A model generated the notes under the pieces. That model was not told where the DNA came from. It was given only the letters and a program-made list of their open reading frames with translations, and ran no database searches. A DNA stretch of 64,000 nucleotides from Diorhabda sublineata. Taxonomy: Eukaryota > Arthropoda > Insecta > Coleoptera > Chrysomelidae. The position numbers were made by a program, and so were the translations under genes. The stretch is from assembly GCF_026230105.1 (NCBI RefSeq), contig NC_079483.1:4333312-4397311 (forward strand), in the 5' to 3' direction. This document shows, in pieces, positions 1 to 33,798 of the stretch (positions are counted from its first letter, which is position 1; each line of letters begins with the position of its first letter).

Positions 1-589
1 CAAGTTTCTAGATTTGGCGGTATTTGAAACTGAAAATTGCGAAACTGCCTTCAGACTTGGCGGATATTATAACTAAACCTCAACTCTAACCTCAAAATGC
101 ACTAGGATGTGGGGGGGTTTGCTATAAAATAACAGTTGTACTGGATTCAGCATGAAAAAATCTATGAGAAGCAATATCAAACTCAACTTCGAAAAAATAT
201 GGTTTTTCATTCTAGTCACTTCATATCAAATTTATTGTTTCCATCTAAATTATATTGCGGTACGTAAATTAAAATACCAAATGAGTTAAACGTTTTTTAA
301 GAAACAGCCACTAAAATTATAGCTTATGATAATCTAATGTTCTAGCTACTTCCACTGTTGAAAAATCATGATTTATTAATTATTTGTGATAATAAAAATA
401 TTTGAAATATTGTTGGATGTCAAAGGAAGATTATATTACTTCATAATCAAACTTGCTTTAAACATTATTGAGTAAATGAATTTCGATATCATGACCTTGA
501 TGTTAAGTACAACAGTATAAATTGACCAAACAAATTAGTTAAAATTGCTACATCGAGAAAAAGAAATATTTTTTATAATGCCAGTCATA
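1..589. other. ACADSB intron sequence, nothing recognised
   Basis: AT-rich intron DNA on the far side of ACADSB exon 6. No reading frame or repeat that I can name. No match to the expected GLQHQ-type continuation of the enzyme. Confidence 0.5.
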
Positions 590-1395
590 TTATAGAAAGG
601 TTTTTGTATAAATGACTGGGTTCAGTAAAACTTAACCATGTTTATTTGTAAGGGATATTTTTAATGAAATATAACAATCGATTTATATTTGAGTGACCTT
701 TTTTTATGAAATTTATTGAATGGTTTATGTCTAAATATCTGGGTTCAGTTAAACTTGACTATGTTTATTTGTAAGTGACATTTTTAATGAAATCTAATAA
801 TCAATTTATATTTAACTGACCTTTTTTACGAAATCTAATGAACATTTTAAGACCGAGTGGCCTTTTCTATGAAATTTAATGAATTATTTATGTCTGAATA
901 ACTAGGTTCATGTAAACTTGACTATATTTATTTGTAAGTTATATTTATAATTGAATCTAATGATCGATTTATGTTTTACTGGCCTTTTTTTACGAAATAT
1001 AATGAGCGGTTTATGTTTGAGTGACTTTTTTTTATAAAATTGATAATTGATATCAATTGATATTGATAATTTACGTTTGAATAACAAGTTTTACCAAAAC
1101 TTGACTTTGTTTAATTGTAAAAGACATTTTTCATGAAATCTAATGATCGATTTATATTTGACTGACCTTTTTTAAGAAATGAGCGGTTTATGTTTGAGTG
1201 ATCTGTTTTATGAAATTTAATATATTTTTTATGTCTGAATGACTAGGTTTAGTTAGACTATGTTTATTTGTATGTGATCAAGTCCAATAATAGGTGAAAT
1301 TTTAATAAATTTGATAATATACAATGAATAAAATATGTGTTGAGTGACATTTTCGATGAAATGAAATCAGTGGTTTATGTTTGAGTGACATTTTT
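590..1395. repeat. Degenerate tandem array in ACADSB intron
   Basis: Related 40-45 base modules recur, each near gaaatttaatgatcgattta followed by tatgtttgagtgacctttt. A longer landmark, ttgactatgtttatttgtaa, appears near 629, 750, 914, 1098 and 1255, so the modules are also grouped at 120-185 bases. The array stops at the edge of ACADSB exon 6. Confidence 0.7.
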
Positions 1396-1411
1396 AATTA
1401 AATCTACTTAC

Positions 1412-24095
<22,684 letters not shown>

Positions 24096-24731
24096 TATGA
24101 TGATTTTGTTAAGACTCAGCTCCGAAGTCGAAGAATGTATGGTCTCGATTTTAAAAGTCAACTGGTTTTATTATAAATGATGCCATAGGCGCACCTAAAT
24201 TTAAATTATTCAACAGTAAATAAAATTGGGCTCTATTTTTGTTTACTATTGATCTATGAATATCGCAATGTGGAGATAATAAATAAGTTTAACATATTAG
24301 AAGTCAAAGATCACATATTGACGCAAGCGTCGTTTTTATGAGACCATTTTATAAATTTGTGTAAAAAACTCGATCCCTTCGTTAAAAAGAATAGTAATGT
24401 ATATTTTAAATAGAAATATAATCTCTAGCTACAATAATCAATATTCAAATAAACAAGAGAGTGAATTTTTATAATATTAATAGTAAATCATAAGATGTAC
24501 AGTCCATCAAATTAATCTTTGACGTCATTCTACTAACAGTGGAAATACTTACAATACGTTCATTTGTTTTTTAAGTAAAGACATACGTTTTGTTTTATTA
24601 ATTTCGATCCTTTCTGACAGATGTCATTTTTTTTAATCTTGACACCCACATTTTCATTAAGCGTGTAGATTTAACATAGAGTTACTATTAAAGATAAATA
24701 AATAAATATCAAGTGATTCCTAAATGCTGAT

Positions 24732-24878
24732 AGAGAAAAAACATCGGTATACCACTCTCTATCTCCCCCTACTCTACTCTGATTGGATCGCCGGGACGTC
24801 CAAGTTTTGAGTGACGGGAACGGCAAAGAACTCGGAAGCGATTAGAGAGAGATAAAAATGGTAAACCGATGCTCTTTC
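24732..24878. repeat. Imperfect inverted repeat (MITE-like or hairpin)
   Basis: The left arm (agagaaaaaacatcggtata and onward) pairs with the right arm (reverse complement agagcatcggtttaccat) over about 35 bases, around a GC-richer centre (ggatcgccgggacgtcc). It lies between the divergent ACADSB and RpL26 genes. Confidence 0.6.
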
Positions 24879-25249
24879 CTTTACTACCAATAGTACCATT
24901 CCACCTACATACTAACTCCATGAATTTTAAAGAGGTTTATCATTAGCATTGAAATATACTTTGAAAATAAGCTTTTCTCAAAATTACTCAAGTATTTATA
25001 TTTTATAGCGAATAATCTTTGTTTGTATACGATTAAAATTATTGTGTACTGATGTAGACCGTGAAGCAGGTCCTGTTCCAATAAATTGTCGAAGCTAAAG
25101 TTTGGTGGATGCGCCGGGTATTTCTTGGAAAGTATATTTATTTGTTTGTGACCTATTGTTCTTTGTGGCCTGTGACCATTTCCAAAAAGGTGTTTTGGTT
25201 TGTATACGGCAAAGTAAATATTTCCAGAAATCGAATATTCTGTGATGAT

Positions 25250-25300
25250 ATTATATAAAACGAGGCTCTAAACATAGTGAAAACATCGGGATAGTGAAGA
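25250..25300 (+). promoter_or_regulatory. Possible orphan TATA promoter
   Basis: A tattatataaaacgaggctc motif is followed about 25-30 bases on by a purine-rich start-like region. No coding exon is seen downstream before RpL26, so a non-coding transcript or a chance match are both possible. Confidence 0.2.
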
Positions 25301-25984
25301 GTAAAGCAAACTGTGGATTTAAATAAATTAGATGATAAGTGTTAGTGAATAGTTGTATAAATAAATAAATAAACAAACGTAAATATCGTTATGTGATTAA
25401 AAACTGTTCAAATAAATAAGAACATTACAGTACTATATCTAAGAATCTAACAATGTTCTACTTTGTTTTACAACAAGCCTGTAAAAATGCGTAAATTGTG
25501 CGTGGTTGTATATTTCTTTATAAGTAATTAAAAGATTGTAAATTAGCAGATACAAAATAATCTTCAATGAATATTAGAACTTCTATCTAATATCGGAATT
25601 CTTCACTTTATCAAAAAACTATTAAAAACTATGTAGTTAGAACCATGTCAACAATATATTTGTTAATCTATATACTATTTACGCACACGACAACGTAGCA
25701 ATAGCCACTTCGTTTTGGCTTCCAAACATTTTATCTTGTGATTGTTAGATATAACGTGAGGGTAAAGGTCAATTTTATAACAAAACAAAGTCGTTGTAGA
25801 AATATTCAGAAGATTTGAACAGGTGGAAATAATTTTGTTTATTAATAAACACAAGGACATTTATTTATCTGAACACAGAATAGTGTTTTTTGTGAAAATA
25901 TAAAATAGACAAAAGGATGTGAAAATAGAGTAAACTCACGATACCTACCTATTTTAAACGTGAAAAACCAACTTCAAATAAGCC

Positions 25985-26310
25985 CAGGGTTCATTTCTAA
26001 TGCAATTCGAGGGCGAAGTGAAAACACAACGCTCATCATACTAGAAACAATATTAGCATTTCTAATGTCGAATTGTAAGATTTCGTACTTTGATTTCAAA
26101 TTATATAATGTTTCGGTATAAGAAATTCATCGTTTATTTTTGTATCCATATTTAATCCAAAATACGGTCCAATTTAACTTAACCTCAAAAAACAAAAAAA
26201 TGGTGCAAAAGCGCATGTGCAACCACTGTTCGCAGTCTTTGGCAAAGTTCATTAGAAATGTGCCAGGTGCGTGCCACTTTCCCTGTGAATTTTATTAGAA
26301 ATGTACATTT
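25985..26310. repeat. MITE-like inverted-repeat element
   Basis: The left arm (gttcatttctaatgcaattc and gagggcgaagtg) is the inverted partner of the right arm (ccactttccctgtgaatttt followed by attagaaatgtac). The right half matches 39260-39440 inside the zinc-finger intron, so this is a repeat family. Confidence 0.6.
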
Positions 26311-27302
26311 ATAGTGTGCAATTTTAACATACCCTATGATTCAGGGAAACAAACAAGTTTCTAATTTGGTATAGGTAGTGTTAAGAAAAATATTTGGAGA
26401 AGTTCAAACATTGCAACGAGAATGGAAAAGACGTACTAATAATAAAATATTGACCTTGTTTGTGAGATCGAAATTAACAAGCAAAGTTTTAACAAAAACA
26501 GCAATTCTTATAAATCTTTATGATAGTGAATTTTCTTTCGTGTTAACTATGGAAGTATGAAGCTCTTTCTTATTTCCACGTTTGGTCCTTTTTAATAAAT
26601 AACGTTCTTATGACACAACTCTTAAAAATTTTATCTCAATTTCTGCTTTCACCAAATTATTTATTTTGTAATTTGTTATTTAATATTTTTATCTCGCATA
26701 TATATGTCTGTTATCAGGTGACACCATAATAAATGGACTAGATACTTAATCCTGTTAATAATCTAATTCATTTGATAATGAATTTCTTATTTTGAAACTG
26801 TTACAAAAGTTCTTCTACATGTTTGTAAATTCAAGCTGTAAATATTATGCTAGCCCACACGACACATACACTTATTTAAAATTCTTTTATATATGAAACT
26901 AATCACATAAATTTTATAAATGAAGTGTAATAAATTGTTAGTTGATTTATTTTCAAAAACACATAAAAAGGTCTAAGAAATAAAAAGTTGAAGGTGATAT
27001 TAATTTCATGTAACAATTGACAAAAATAAAACATACCATTCAGTTGATTAAAGTATGTAATACATCTTACATTAATGTATTGCTGGTGGCATGAACCTTC
27101 TGATTTTTGGGGGAAGAATAAAGAGTAAGCTCTACTTTTATAATTATTTATTATAATGATGCAATCCATTGAAATATGTTTTGGAGGCATTTAACAATTT
27201 TTACGTAACGGGTTAAATTTAGGTGGCTGTTTTGCTCACTGGTTCAAGACTAAAAAAGAAGCACTGTCAAAAAACTACATTTTAACTTTACCGTTGGTAA
27301 AC
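26311..27302. other. Intergenic DNA upstream of RpL26
   Basis: AT-rich. Frames of 60 and 95 codons (26378-26560 plus, 26903-27190 minus) match nothing I know. The RpL26 promoter must lie at the right end. Confidence 0.35.
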
Positions 27303-27337
27303 CTTCTTTCATATCAAAAGTTTGTTCTGCTGTTGTC
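27303..27337 (+). other. RpL26: Probable RpL26 non-coding first exon with TOP-like start
   Basis: A pyrimidine-rich start (ccttctttc), typical of ribosomal-protein mRNAs, precedes a consensus donor (gtaagt at 27338). A matching acceptor (tttttag, ending 27538) lies just upstream of the ATG exon. This is inference from motifs. Confidence 0.45.
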
Positions 27338-27559
27338 GTAAGTTTATACTTTACTAAAAATCTAAGTTCATCCTTATAGTTAAACAACTTTTATACGAAT
27401 TTTCAAAAACTATGTATTCATTTAATTTAAAACTAAATGAAATGTATTTGTATTTTTCGTTAAAATTAATTTTGAAATTAGTTTCTGCATTTTTTTGTAA
27501 ACATAACCTATATCGAGTCAACTTAACCATGTTTTTAGGGGTAAAAAACAGCGTACAAA

Positions 27560-27727
27560 ATGAAATTCAACAAACTAGTGACTTCTTCGAGAAGCAAAAA
27601 TAGGAAAAGGCATTTTACAGCTCCTTCTCACATAAGGAGAACACTTATGTCTGCACCTTTGTCTAAAGAACTTAGACAGAAGTATAATGTAAGCACCATG
27701 CCTATTCGTAAAGATGACGAAGTACAA
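27560..27727 (+). CDS. RpL26: RpL26 coding exon 1 (residues 1-56)
   Basis: It opens at ATG in tacaaaATG and ends KDDEVQ before a GTAAGT donor. The start is fixed by the conserved MKFNxxVTSSRRKNRK beginning of the family. Confidence 0.97.
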
Positions 27728-30700
27728 GTAAGTTCTTTAAAATTAAATTAAATAAAAAATGATATATAAAACATAGATGTATATGTTTTAGGTAGTGAGA
27801 GGTCACTACAAAGGCCAACAAGTAGGAAAAGTTGTACAAGTTTATAGAAAGAAATTCGTTATTTACATTGAGAGGATTCAAAGAGAGAAGGCCAATGGAG
27901 CTAGTGTATATGTAGGAATCCACCCCTCAAAGGTTTGTATATTTTTCATGGTTAATATGTATTATACATGAAGAGTTTAATTTAAATACATTGATAAGGT
28001 ATTATATTTCTTTTGAAGGTACTGCAGGCATTCTTTATTATGTTTTGTTTGTAAATTCCTTCATTTAAGGGTTGTTTCAAGATAAGCAACATTTGCATCA
28101 GCTCAATTTTGTGCTTTTTATCTGTGTCTTGAGCATCTTGATTTGTTCTATTATCAACACGATAAATAATTAGTGGGGCTCCACCAAATTCACTTAAAAT
28201 TTTTTCCCCGTGCATTTAGGGTTGTTTTTTAGTGTTCCAAAAGTACCTTAAAGGTGGGGAAGACACATATTTCCTGACATAACACTCATCACCTTTTGCA
28301 TGCATTTTGAATGTCAATAATTATCAAAATTTTGAACTGGTAGCTCTATAGTGACAAATTGCCAAAAAGCAGAGCTACCAGTTCAAAATTTAATACAATA
28401 GAAGAGGAAGAAGGAAAAGGAGGTTTATTAGGCTATCTTTTAATCTTTGTTTTTAAACTCATGTGCTATTGATGTAGATGACCACCTATTCCAATATTAT
28501 TGACATTCAATATACATAAGGTAATGAGTGTTATGATGGAAAATATGTGAGCCCCTCATCTAAATATCTACCATCAACACCATTCTTTGCTTACTTCCAT
28601 TGTAGATTTTCAGTTTTTCATTTGTTTTGATTATATTTATGAAATTACTCCCAAATAATCAACTTCAGTCTAAAATTTCTCATTTTTCATTTCTTTTTAA
28701 CATCTTTATCATCTAAGATTGCAGCGAGATTTTTGTTTGGTGAATCTTGGTTTATTTCTTGCTACAATGACAAAGTAAATCAGTGTCGTAAATGCTTGTT
28801 TTGGTACTCATTTGTTAAATGGAGGTCACCCATTAAGTGATGGTTTGAAGAAGAGTTAGGGATGAGTTGCAAGATAAATGTTAAGGAAATTATGATTTCT
28901 ATGGCCTATAATTTGACTCTGGTTTTGATAAATCCATTCATGGGAGTATGGGAAGAATAATATTAAAATTCTAGCACCTCTACAATGTTGAATGCTGTAA
29001 CAAAAGACAAAACTTCCCTCTGTGTAAAACCAACAAATTTACATTTGTATTGTTATCTTTATGTTATAATATCTGCCATGTATTTTTCATATCTTTAATT
29101 ATTGCACCAATCTTTGAAATAAATTTAAATGGCAACCACTCTATGTACACTACTACCCACGATATTTTTCATCCATTCTGTTCCCCAGAACAACTATATT
29201 AATAAAACCTTCACCGCCCAATTTGGCCACCCTGCCCATAGAATTTCAAGTTGCCTTTTTAGAAATTCCAAATTGTCTTTTATTATATTCTTAATTTCCT
29301 ACCTGCATGCAATGCACCTATCCTCTTGAGTCACTATTTTCCGCATTGTTTCATGACATCATCTTCTACTTCTTTCCTTACATGAATCTAAGGGAGCTGT
29401 TTTTGATTCTAGCATTGACTGAATCAATCGTCCACTTGACATTGACATGACCACATTTCAAATACACCTAATTTGAATCAGAGCTACGCTGCTTCTAGAG
29501 GCTAGAGACGCGTGGAGGACATCGTTTAATTTCACACTTTGTAATCACAATATCACTTTGTACCTTCATTGTATTTCTTTCAGTTTAACATATTTAATTG
29601 AACTTTATTGTGTTACATATTCACCATCCATAGTTCATTATAGAGTCTCACATTTACAAATTTGGGACCCCTGCACTTCTCATTGTCACTGTTTGGTTTG
29701 CTTTCACTGTCTATTATTTTTTCCTCTTATTTGTCTTAAGTAACCCATGCAATATCCTCTTGATTGAAGTCCACTTTTTGGACAAAAAATATTTACTTTC
29801 ACATCCATAACATTTAACTGATATATACATTTCTTCTTCTATATATTTCTTACTGTAAAAATCAACTTCAGAATTCTTTTTCTTGTCTATTATGATTATA
29901 TGTCTTTAATTTTCAATTCAGTATCTAAAAGGCCCGTATAAGTCTGAGATTTAAGCAATCTGTCGTCTTTATGTCTTCTAAGTCTTTAACCAAATAAGAT
30001 GTCTTCTCTGTAAACCGTATGTCTTTCGGGTTCACAGAATATCTTCCAACAGTTAATGATACATCTTCTGAGCAACTCCTTACAGGGTGTCTAGCCATCG
30101 GGAAATAGCGGGAATTTTTTGGTAGCGGGAAAAGACGGGAAAACAACGGGATTTTTTTTCGAGATCGGGAATTTTCGGAGAAATGCACAGAAAGTTGTAG
30201 TTTCAATACATAATTTGCTTCCTGCTAGCAAAATTGATATAGGATTTTCAACTAAGAGCGCATTGAAGAATGCTAAAATCAAGCCCTCTGGTGAATTATT
30301 GACTAAATTCATGATTGATTGTAAAAATTGTTTCGTTAAAATTATTAAAAAAATTCAAGAACGATCACCTCTATTGTATAAACTTACAAAGTACATAACT
30401 TGTGTGAATCCAAATTTAATCGCACATCAATCCAACGTAGCTCTACAGCGACTTGACTCTTGCTTGGCTGTTCTGGTTGACACGAACAAGTTGATTTCTG
30501 GCTCGACGGCTGACAAAATAAAAAAAGAGTATCGAGATATTCTACAATTTTCTAACACCATTCAATCTATGAAGATATATAATCGAAATGTAAAAAGGCT
30601 TGATAAATTTTGGATAGAATTGATAGAAGATTCCGGTTTGACCTGCCCGAACTTGATTAATTTTCTAGAAATAATTTTCATTTTATCTCATGGAAATGCA

Positions 30701-32542
30701 GCAGTTGAGCGCGGATTTTCCGTAAACAAAGAGGCAATCGTTGTAAATCAGGCGGAAAACAGTCTAGTTGCCTTGCGCATCATTTATGATGCAGTTACTG
30801 CGGCAGGGGGCATCAAACACGTATCTATCACATCTAAAATGATGTTGAACATGGGAATGGCGCATAGTAGATATGTGGAGTTCTGTCAGAATAAAAAAAT
30901 GAAGATGCACAAAAACAAAAGGAGTCTAATGAAAGAAAAAGAAAAGCAGAAGAAGTTAAAGAATTGAAAGCAAAATGAAAGAACTTGTTAGAACAAACAT
31001 CAGCTTTAAATGACCAAATCAAAAATTTAGAAAAGAATAAATAAATGAACATATTGTGATTCGCTATTAATATAAGTAGTCATTAATTCAATAATATATT
31101 TCATTTATATTTTGTTATGAGTAACTAATGTGTATCATTCTTTATGAAAAAACAATAAAAAAGCGATAATTATTTTTTTTTTGTATTGAATGCTATTGTT
31201 TATTGAATATTACTAAAAATTGGTTTACTAATATCGGGAAAATTAGAAAAAGTTGTCGGGAAAACTGCGGGAATTGAGATGCACGTCAGGTCTAGACACC
31301 CTGTCCTTAACTAATTCTCCAGCTCTTTTCATCTATTACTAGATTATATGACTCCTCTTATAATGGATTTGTCGTGATGATGTCTGCCGTTACAAAAACT
31401 ACTTGTTAACTTAGTTCAAGTTAAAAGAACAGAGATGGGAGAAAACAAAAATGGATAACCAAGTGAAAAAGGAACTTAAACAATTTGGAAAGATATAATA
31501 TACTTTGTCACTTCATCAAGAGCTGCTCAACTTCCTCTAGCTCTCTAAGCAATACCTCAACATACATTAAGTGCTCCAGTAACTTTTCTGATAATAATCT
31601 CAGTTTTAATATTTTTCTCATTATGTATAGATTAGAAAAAGTTTTCTTTCTTTCAAAAACATTCCGTAGACTTCTCTACATTTTTTACACCTTTGTACTC
31701 TAGATGTTTATGTATGATAAAGCATTTCACTTTAGTATTTCATCATATTTGGCCTTAGCACTCTCATCAAGGAAGGCTACCTCTAAGAATTATTGTAAGA
31801 TAGTGGAGGGCTACTTGATGCAGCTTCGTAACATCAATCTGAGATGAGATTTTAAGAAAGTCAAAGTGGAAATGTGATATTTTCTTATTTATAGATTGAT
31901 GTCATTTTCATGTTGATTTGATAAAAATATGATTTCATAAGCTAATTTAAAGTTGTTAAAGATGTTTTAATTTATTTGAAATAACTCTAACTTCTCATCA
32001 TCTTTCAACTCAAAGTGTACCGCCAAAGATTGCTATAGAGTATGGTAATGCAAAACAGTTGAAAATTAATGTTTATTTTTAAAAATATTCTTTATCTTAA
32101 AAATTTCAATTATTAATTGATAGTTGACGGGAACCATAATTTATATACTATTGATTTGCTATTTCTCAACAATTTAACTTTCACTCTGCAAAATCTTGTA
32201 TCATGATGAACCAAACCATTCGTAGACTGCAATCCTAGAACTTGATAGTGACGCTGATTGCAGAAGTTCTTTCTGTAGTTTAGTGTTACAGTCTCGTTTC
32301 AGTTGCACCTTGGTGAAGAAATTGGCACTGATTAAATATTTTTGATTTGATTGCTAAGTTTCAACACCGATCATTTTTTTAATAACTTTTTTGTTTGAAA
32401 GGTTGTCATTGTTAAAATGAAAATGGACAAAGACAGAAAGAAGATCTTGGATCGCAGAGGTAAAGGACGTTTGGCCGCTTTGGGCAAGGACAAAGGAAAG
32501 TACACTGAAGAATCAGCTGCATCTGCTGTAGAAACATCTTAA
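27560..32542 (+). CDS. RpL26: 60S ribosomal protein L26 (uL24)
   Basis: Three coding exons (27560-27727, 27792-27932, 32402-32542) join in phase 0 to give a complete 149-residue protein, the usual insect RpL26 length. The protein is part of the large ribosomal subunit near the peptide exit tunnel. Visible: the basic N-terminus MKFNKLVTSSRSKNRKRHFT, the conserved SAPLSKELRQKYNVSTMPIR, the KOW motif around VVRGHYKGQQVGKVVQVYRK, and the C-terminus ending SAASAVETS. All introns are GT-AG. A TOP-like first exon probably lies at 27303-27337. Intron 2 is 4.5 kb and contains a hAT transposon and a foldback element. The gene is divergent from ACADSB and convergent with PBDC1. The protein reads as fully functional. 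Confidence 0.97.
27792..27932 (+). CDS. RpL26: RpL26 coding exon 2 (residues 57-103)
   Basis: Begins VVRGHYKG after a TTTTAG acceptor, contains the KOW fold and ends VGIHPSK before a GTTTGT donor. Confidence 0.97.
28245..28572. repeat. Foldback element with a perfect 21-bp inner stem
   Basis: Outer arms 28245-28320 and 28498-28572 are imperfect inverted repeats sharing cataacactcat-like text. Inside, 28327-28347 is the exact reverse complement of 28371-28391, around a 23-base loop. The right side carries about 100 extra bases between inner and outer arms. It lies in RpL26 intron 2. Confidence 0.7.
28573..30082. other. RpL26 intron 2, left part
   Basis: Mainly AT-rich with several short frames on both strands and nothing I can name. 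Just left of the foldback, minus strand 27982-28215 reads GEKILSEFGGAPLIIYRVDN, which looks coding-like but is unidentified. Confidence 0.35.
30083..31303 (+). mobile_element. hAT DNA transposon, internally deleted, with both ends
   Basis: Perfect 12-bp terminal inverted repeats (CAGGGTGTCTAG and CTAGACACCCTG) bound 1221 bases. A 6-base tcctta lies directly outside both ends; hAT target duplications are usually 8, so two bases may have changed. Repeated CGGGA motifs crowd both subterminal regions, as in hAT ends that bind transposase. The interior keeps only the C-terminal part of a transposase. Confidence 0.85.
30119..30967 (+). CDS. hAT transposase C-terminal half, open frame
   Basis: There are 282 codons without a stop, inside the transposon and on the same strand as RpL26. 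The first 25 or so residues (MVAGKDGKTTGFFF and onward) are translated terminal-repeat DNA, not transposase. After that the protein follows the C-terminal hAT region, with the dimerisation motif GNAAVERGFSVNKEAIV near residues 194-210 and a lysine-rich tail. The N-terminal BED finger and the first catalytic Asp are absent, so it cannot be a working transposase by itself. It may be translated by chance, act as a dominant-negative partner, or be unexpressed. The fusion to the terminal repeat suggests an internal deletion joined end to body. Confidence 0.75.
   Translation: MVAGKDGKTTGFFFEIGNFRRNAQKVVVSIHNLLPASKIDIGFSTKSALKNAKIKPSGELLTKFMIDCKNCFVKIIKKIQERSPLLYKLTKYITCVNPNLIAHQSNVALQRLDSCLAVLVDTNKLISGSTADKIKKEYRDILQFSNTIQSMKIYNRNVKRLDKFWIELIEDSGLTCPNLINFLEIIFILSHGNAAVERGFSVNKEAIVVNQAENSLVALRIIYDAVTAAGGIKHVSITSKMMLNMGMAHSRYVEFCQNKKMKMHKNKRSLMKEKEKQKKLKN
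31304..32401. other. RpL26 intron 2, right part, nothing recognised
   Basis: AT-rich intron between the hAT element and RpL26 exon 3, with no supported feature. Confidence 0.4.
32402..32542 (+). CDS. RpL26: RpL26 coding exon 3 (residues 104-149)
   Basis: Begins VVIVKMKMDKDRKKILDRRG after a GAAAG acceptor and ends SAVETS with TAA at 32540-32542. Confidence 0.97.
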   Translation, partial: VVIVKMKMDKDRKKILDRRGKGRLAALGKDKGKYTEESAASAVETS

Positions 32543-32562
32543 GTGTTAACATAATTTTTATT

Positions 32563-32568
32563 AATAAA
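32563..32568 (+). terminator. RpL26: RpL26 poly(A) signal AATAAA
   Basis: AATAAA 21 bases after the RpL26 stop codon, consistent with the very short 3' UTR of ribosomal-protein genes. Confidence 0.8.
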
Positions 32569-32734
32569 ATATAAAATTTGACAAAACGCTTTTATTTCTT
32601 TTTTAAATGTTTTATAGTTGAATAAATAAATGGAAAACATGTAACCTTGACGTTCCCAGCTGGAGACTTTCTCCAGAAGTGGTATTTGGTATTATTTGAA
32701 ATATATTCAGGGCCTGTTATGAAAGTAATAGGAC

Positions 32735-32860
32735 TCATTTTCCACTGAAAAACATTCGATTTAGCCATGACAGTATCACCGCAGGCCTCCTTAATCATGC
32801 CGTGAGTCTCTTTGTACATTTACCAAGCTTTACACAATATTTGATAACTGCACCAGTAAA
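32735..32860 (-). mobile_element. Mariner-type N-terminal helix-turn-helix fragment
   Basis: The minus strand reads CVKLGK and, in another frame, KETHGMIKEACGDTVMAKSN then VFQW. This matches the mariner/SETMAR-like start (FxLGKSATETxxMLxxAYGxxxxSRxxVFEW). It is a short, frameshifted remnant. Confidence 0.55.
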
Positions 32861-33725
32861 CGCTCCAATGCTTCAACGACCCAGAGTTTCCTGCTGATAG
32901 TGCCGGTTGTTTCTTGCCTTCCCAATATGTTTCTCCTCTAATGGTGCGCCGCGCAGACCTCCTTTGGTTAGGTTTCTTTTTCACTTTTATTGCAAAATTA
33001 ACTACACAAACTTTTTCGCGATCTTACTGATGGCCAATTATGTTTACGGTTTTTAAAATCGATTTGGCAGAGGGAACTTGAAGTTTTGTCCTCCCAGGAA
33101 GATGCGTGGAGAAATCTGCATGATGCTGTCTTTTAGGAACATTCTTTGTTTCCTCTTTTTCAAAATTTCTCGATACTCGCATCAGTGTAATTGTGAGTGT
33201 TAGTCTACACGCGTCAGATAGTGTAATTTTGTGTGGTGGTGTAAACAGTGCATTCCATTTGAACTGTTGTTTATCATTTTTAATGTGTTTGTACTTATAC
33301 CGTAGTATATAGTGTCAAAACCGCGAAATATGTAGGTATATTAAGGTCAACAATACCAAAATGAATAAAAGCTTCATAAGTAATTTAATTATACATAATA
33401 TAGTGAACAAAGGACAATAGTAGACAAGAATTAAAATTTAACAGCTAACGTAAAATTCCCCATTGCTTATGTACTGGTAGGGAAAAAATCTTTTTAACAC
33501 AGTCAAAATGATGAAATCAGAAATATTTGATCAATAGTGTTTCTTAATTCACTTCACGTTTTTTGCATGCAACTTGTGTTTTACATGCATTTTTGAACAA
33601 TTGCAATTTTGTGCCCGTTGTGGTGGCATCTACCGAAAATTTATCAAATTTTGTATGGTGGATATAAAACTGTACAGTTTTTGTGGGTAACTTATGACTA
33701 GATTAGAGAGACTAATTTAGAATAA
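32861..33725. other. Intergenic DNA between convergent RpL26 and PBDC1
   Basis: No gene recognised. A GC-richer part at 32860-32980 may continue the mariner debris. Confidence 0.35.
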
Positions 33726-33731
33726 TTTATT
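33726..33731 (-). terminator. PBDC1: PBDC1 poly(A) signal AATAAA
   Basis: tttatt on the plus strand, AATAAA on the coding strand, about 70 bases after the PBDC1 stop. Confidence 0.65.
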
Positions 33732-33798
33732 ATATTACAAAACTTATCGAAGTAAAAAAATTATGAGTAAAATGTTTGCTTCACAAAAGAAAAGATTT

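Noticed and set aside
30119..30967. A host gene nested in RpL26
   Set aside because: It lies exactly within hAT terminal repeats and matches a transposase C-terminus.
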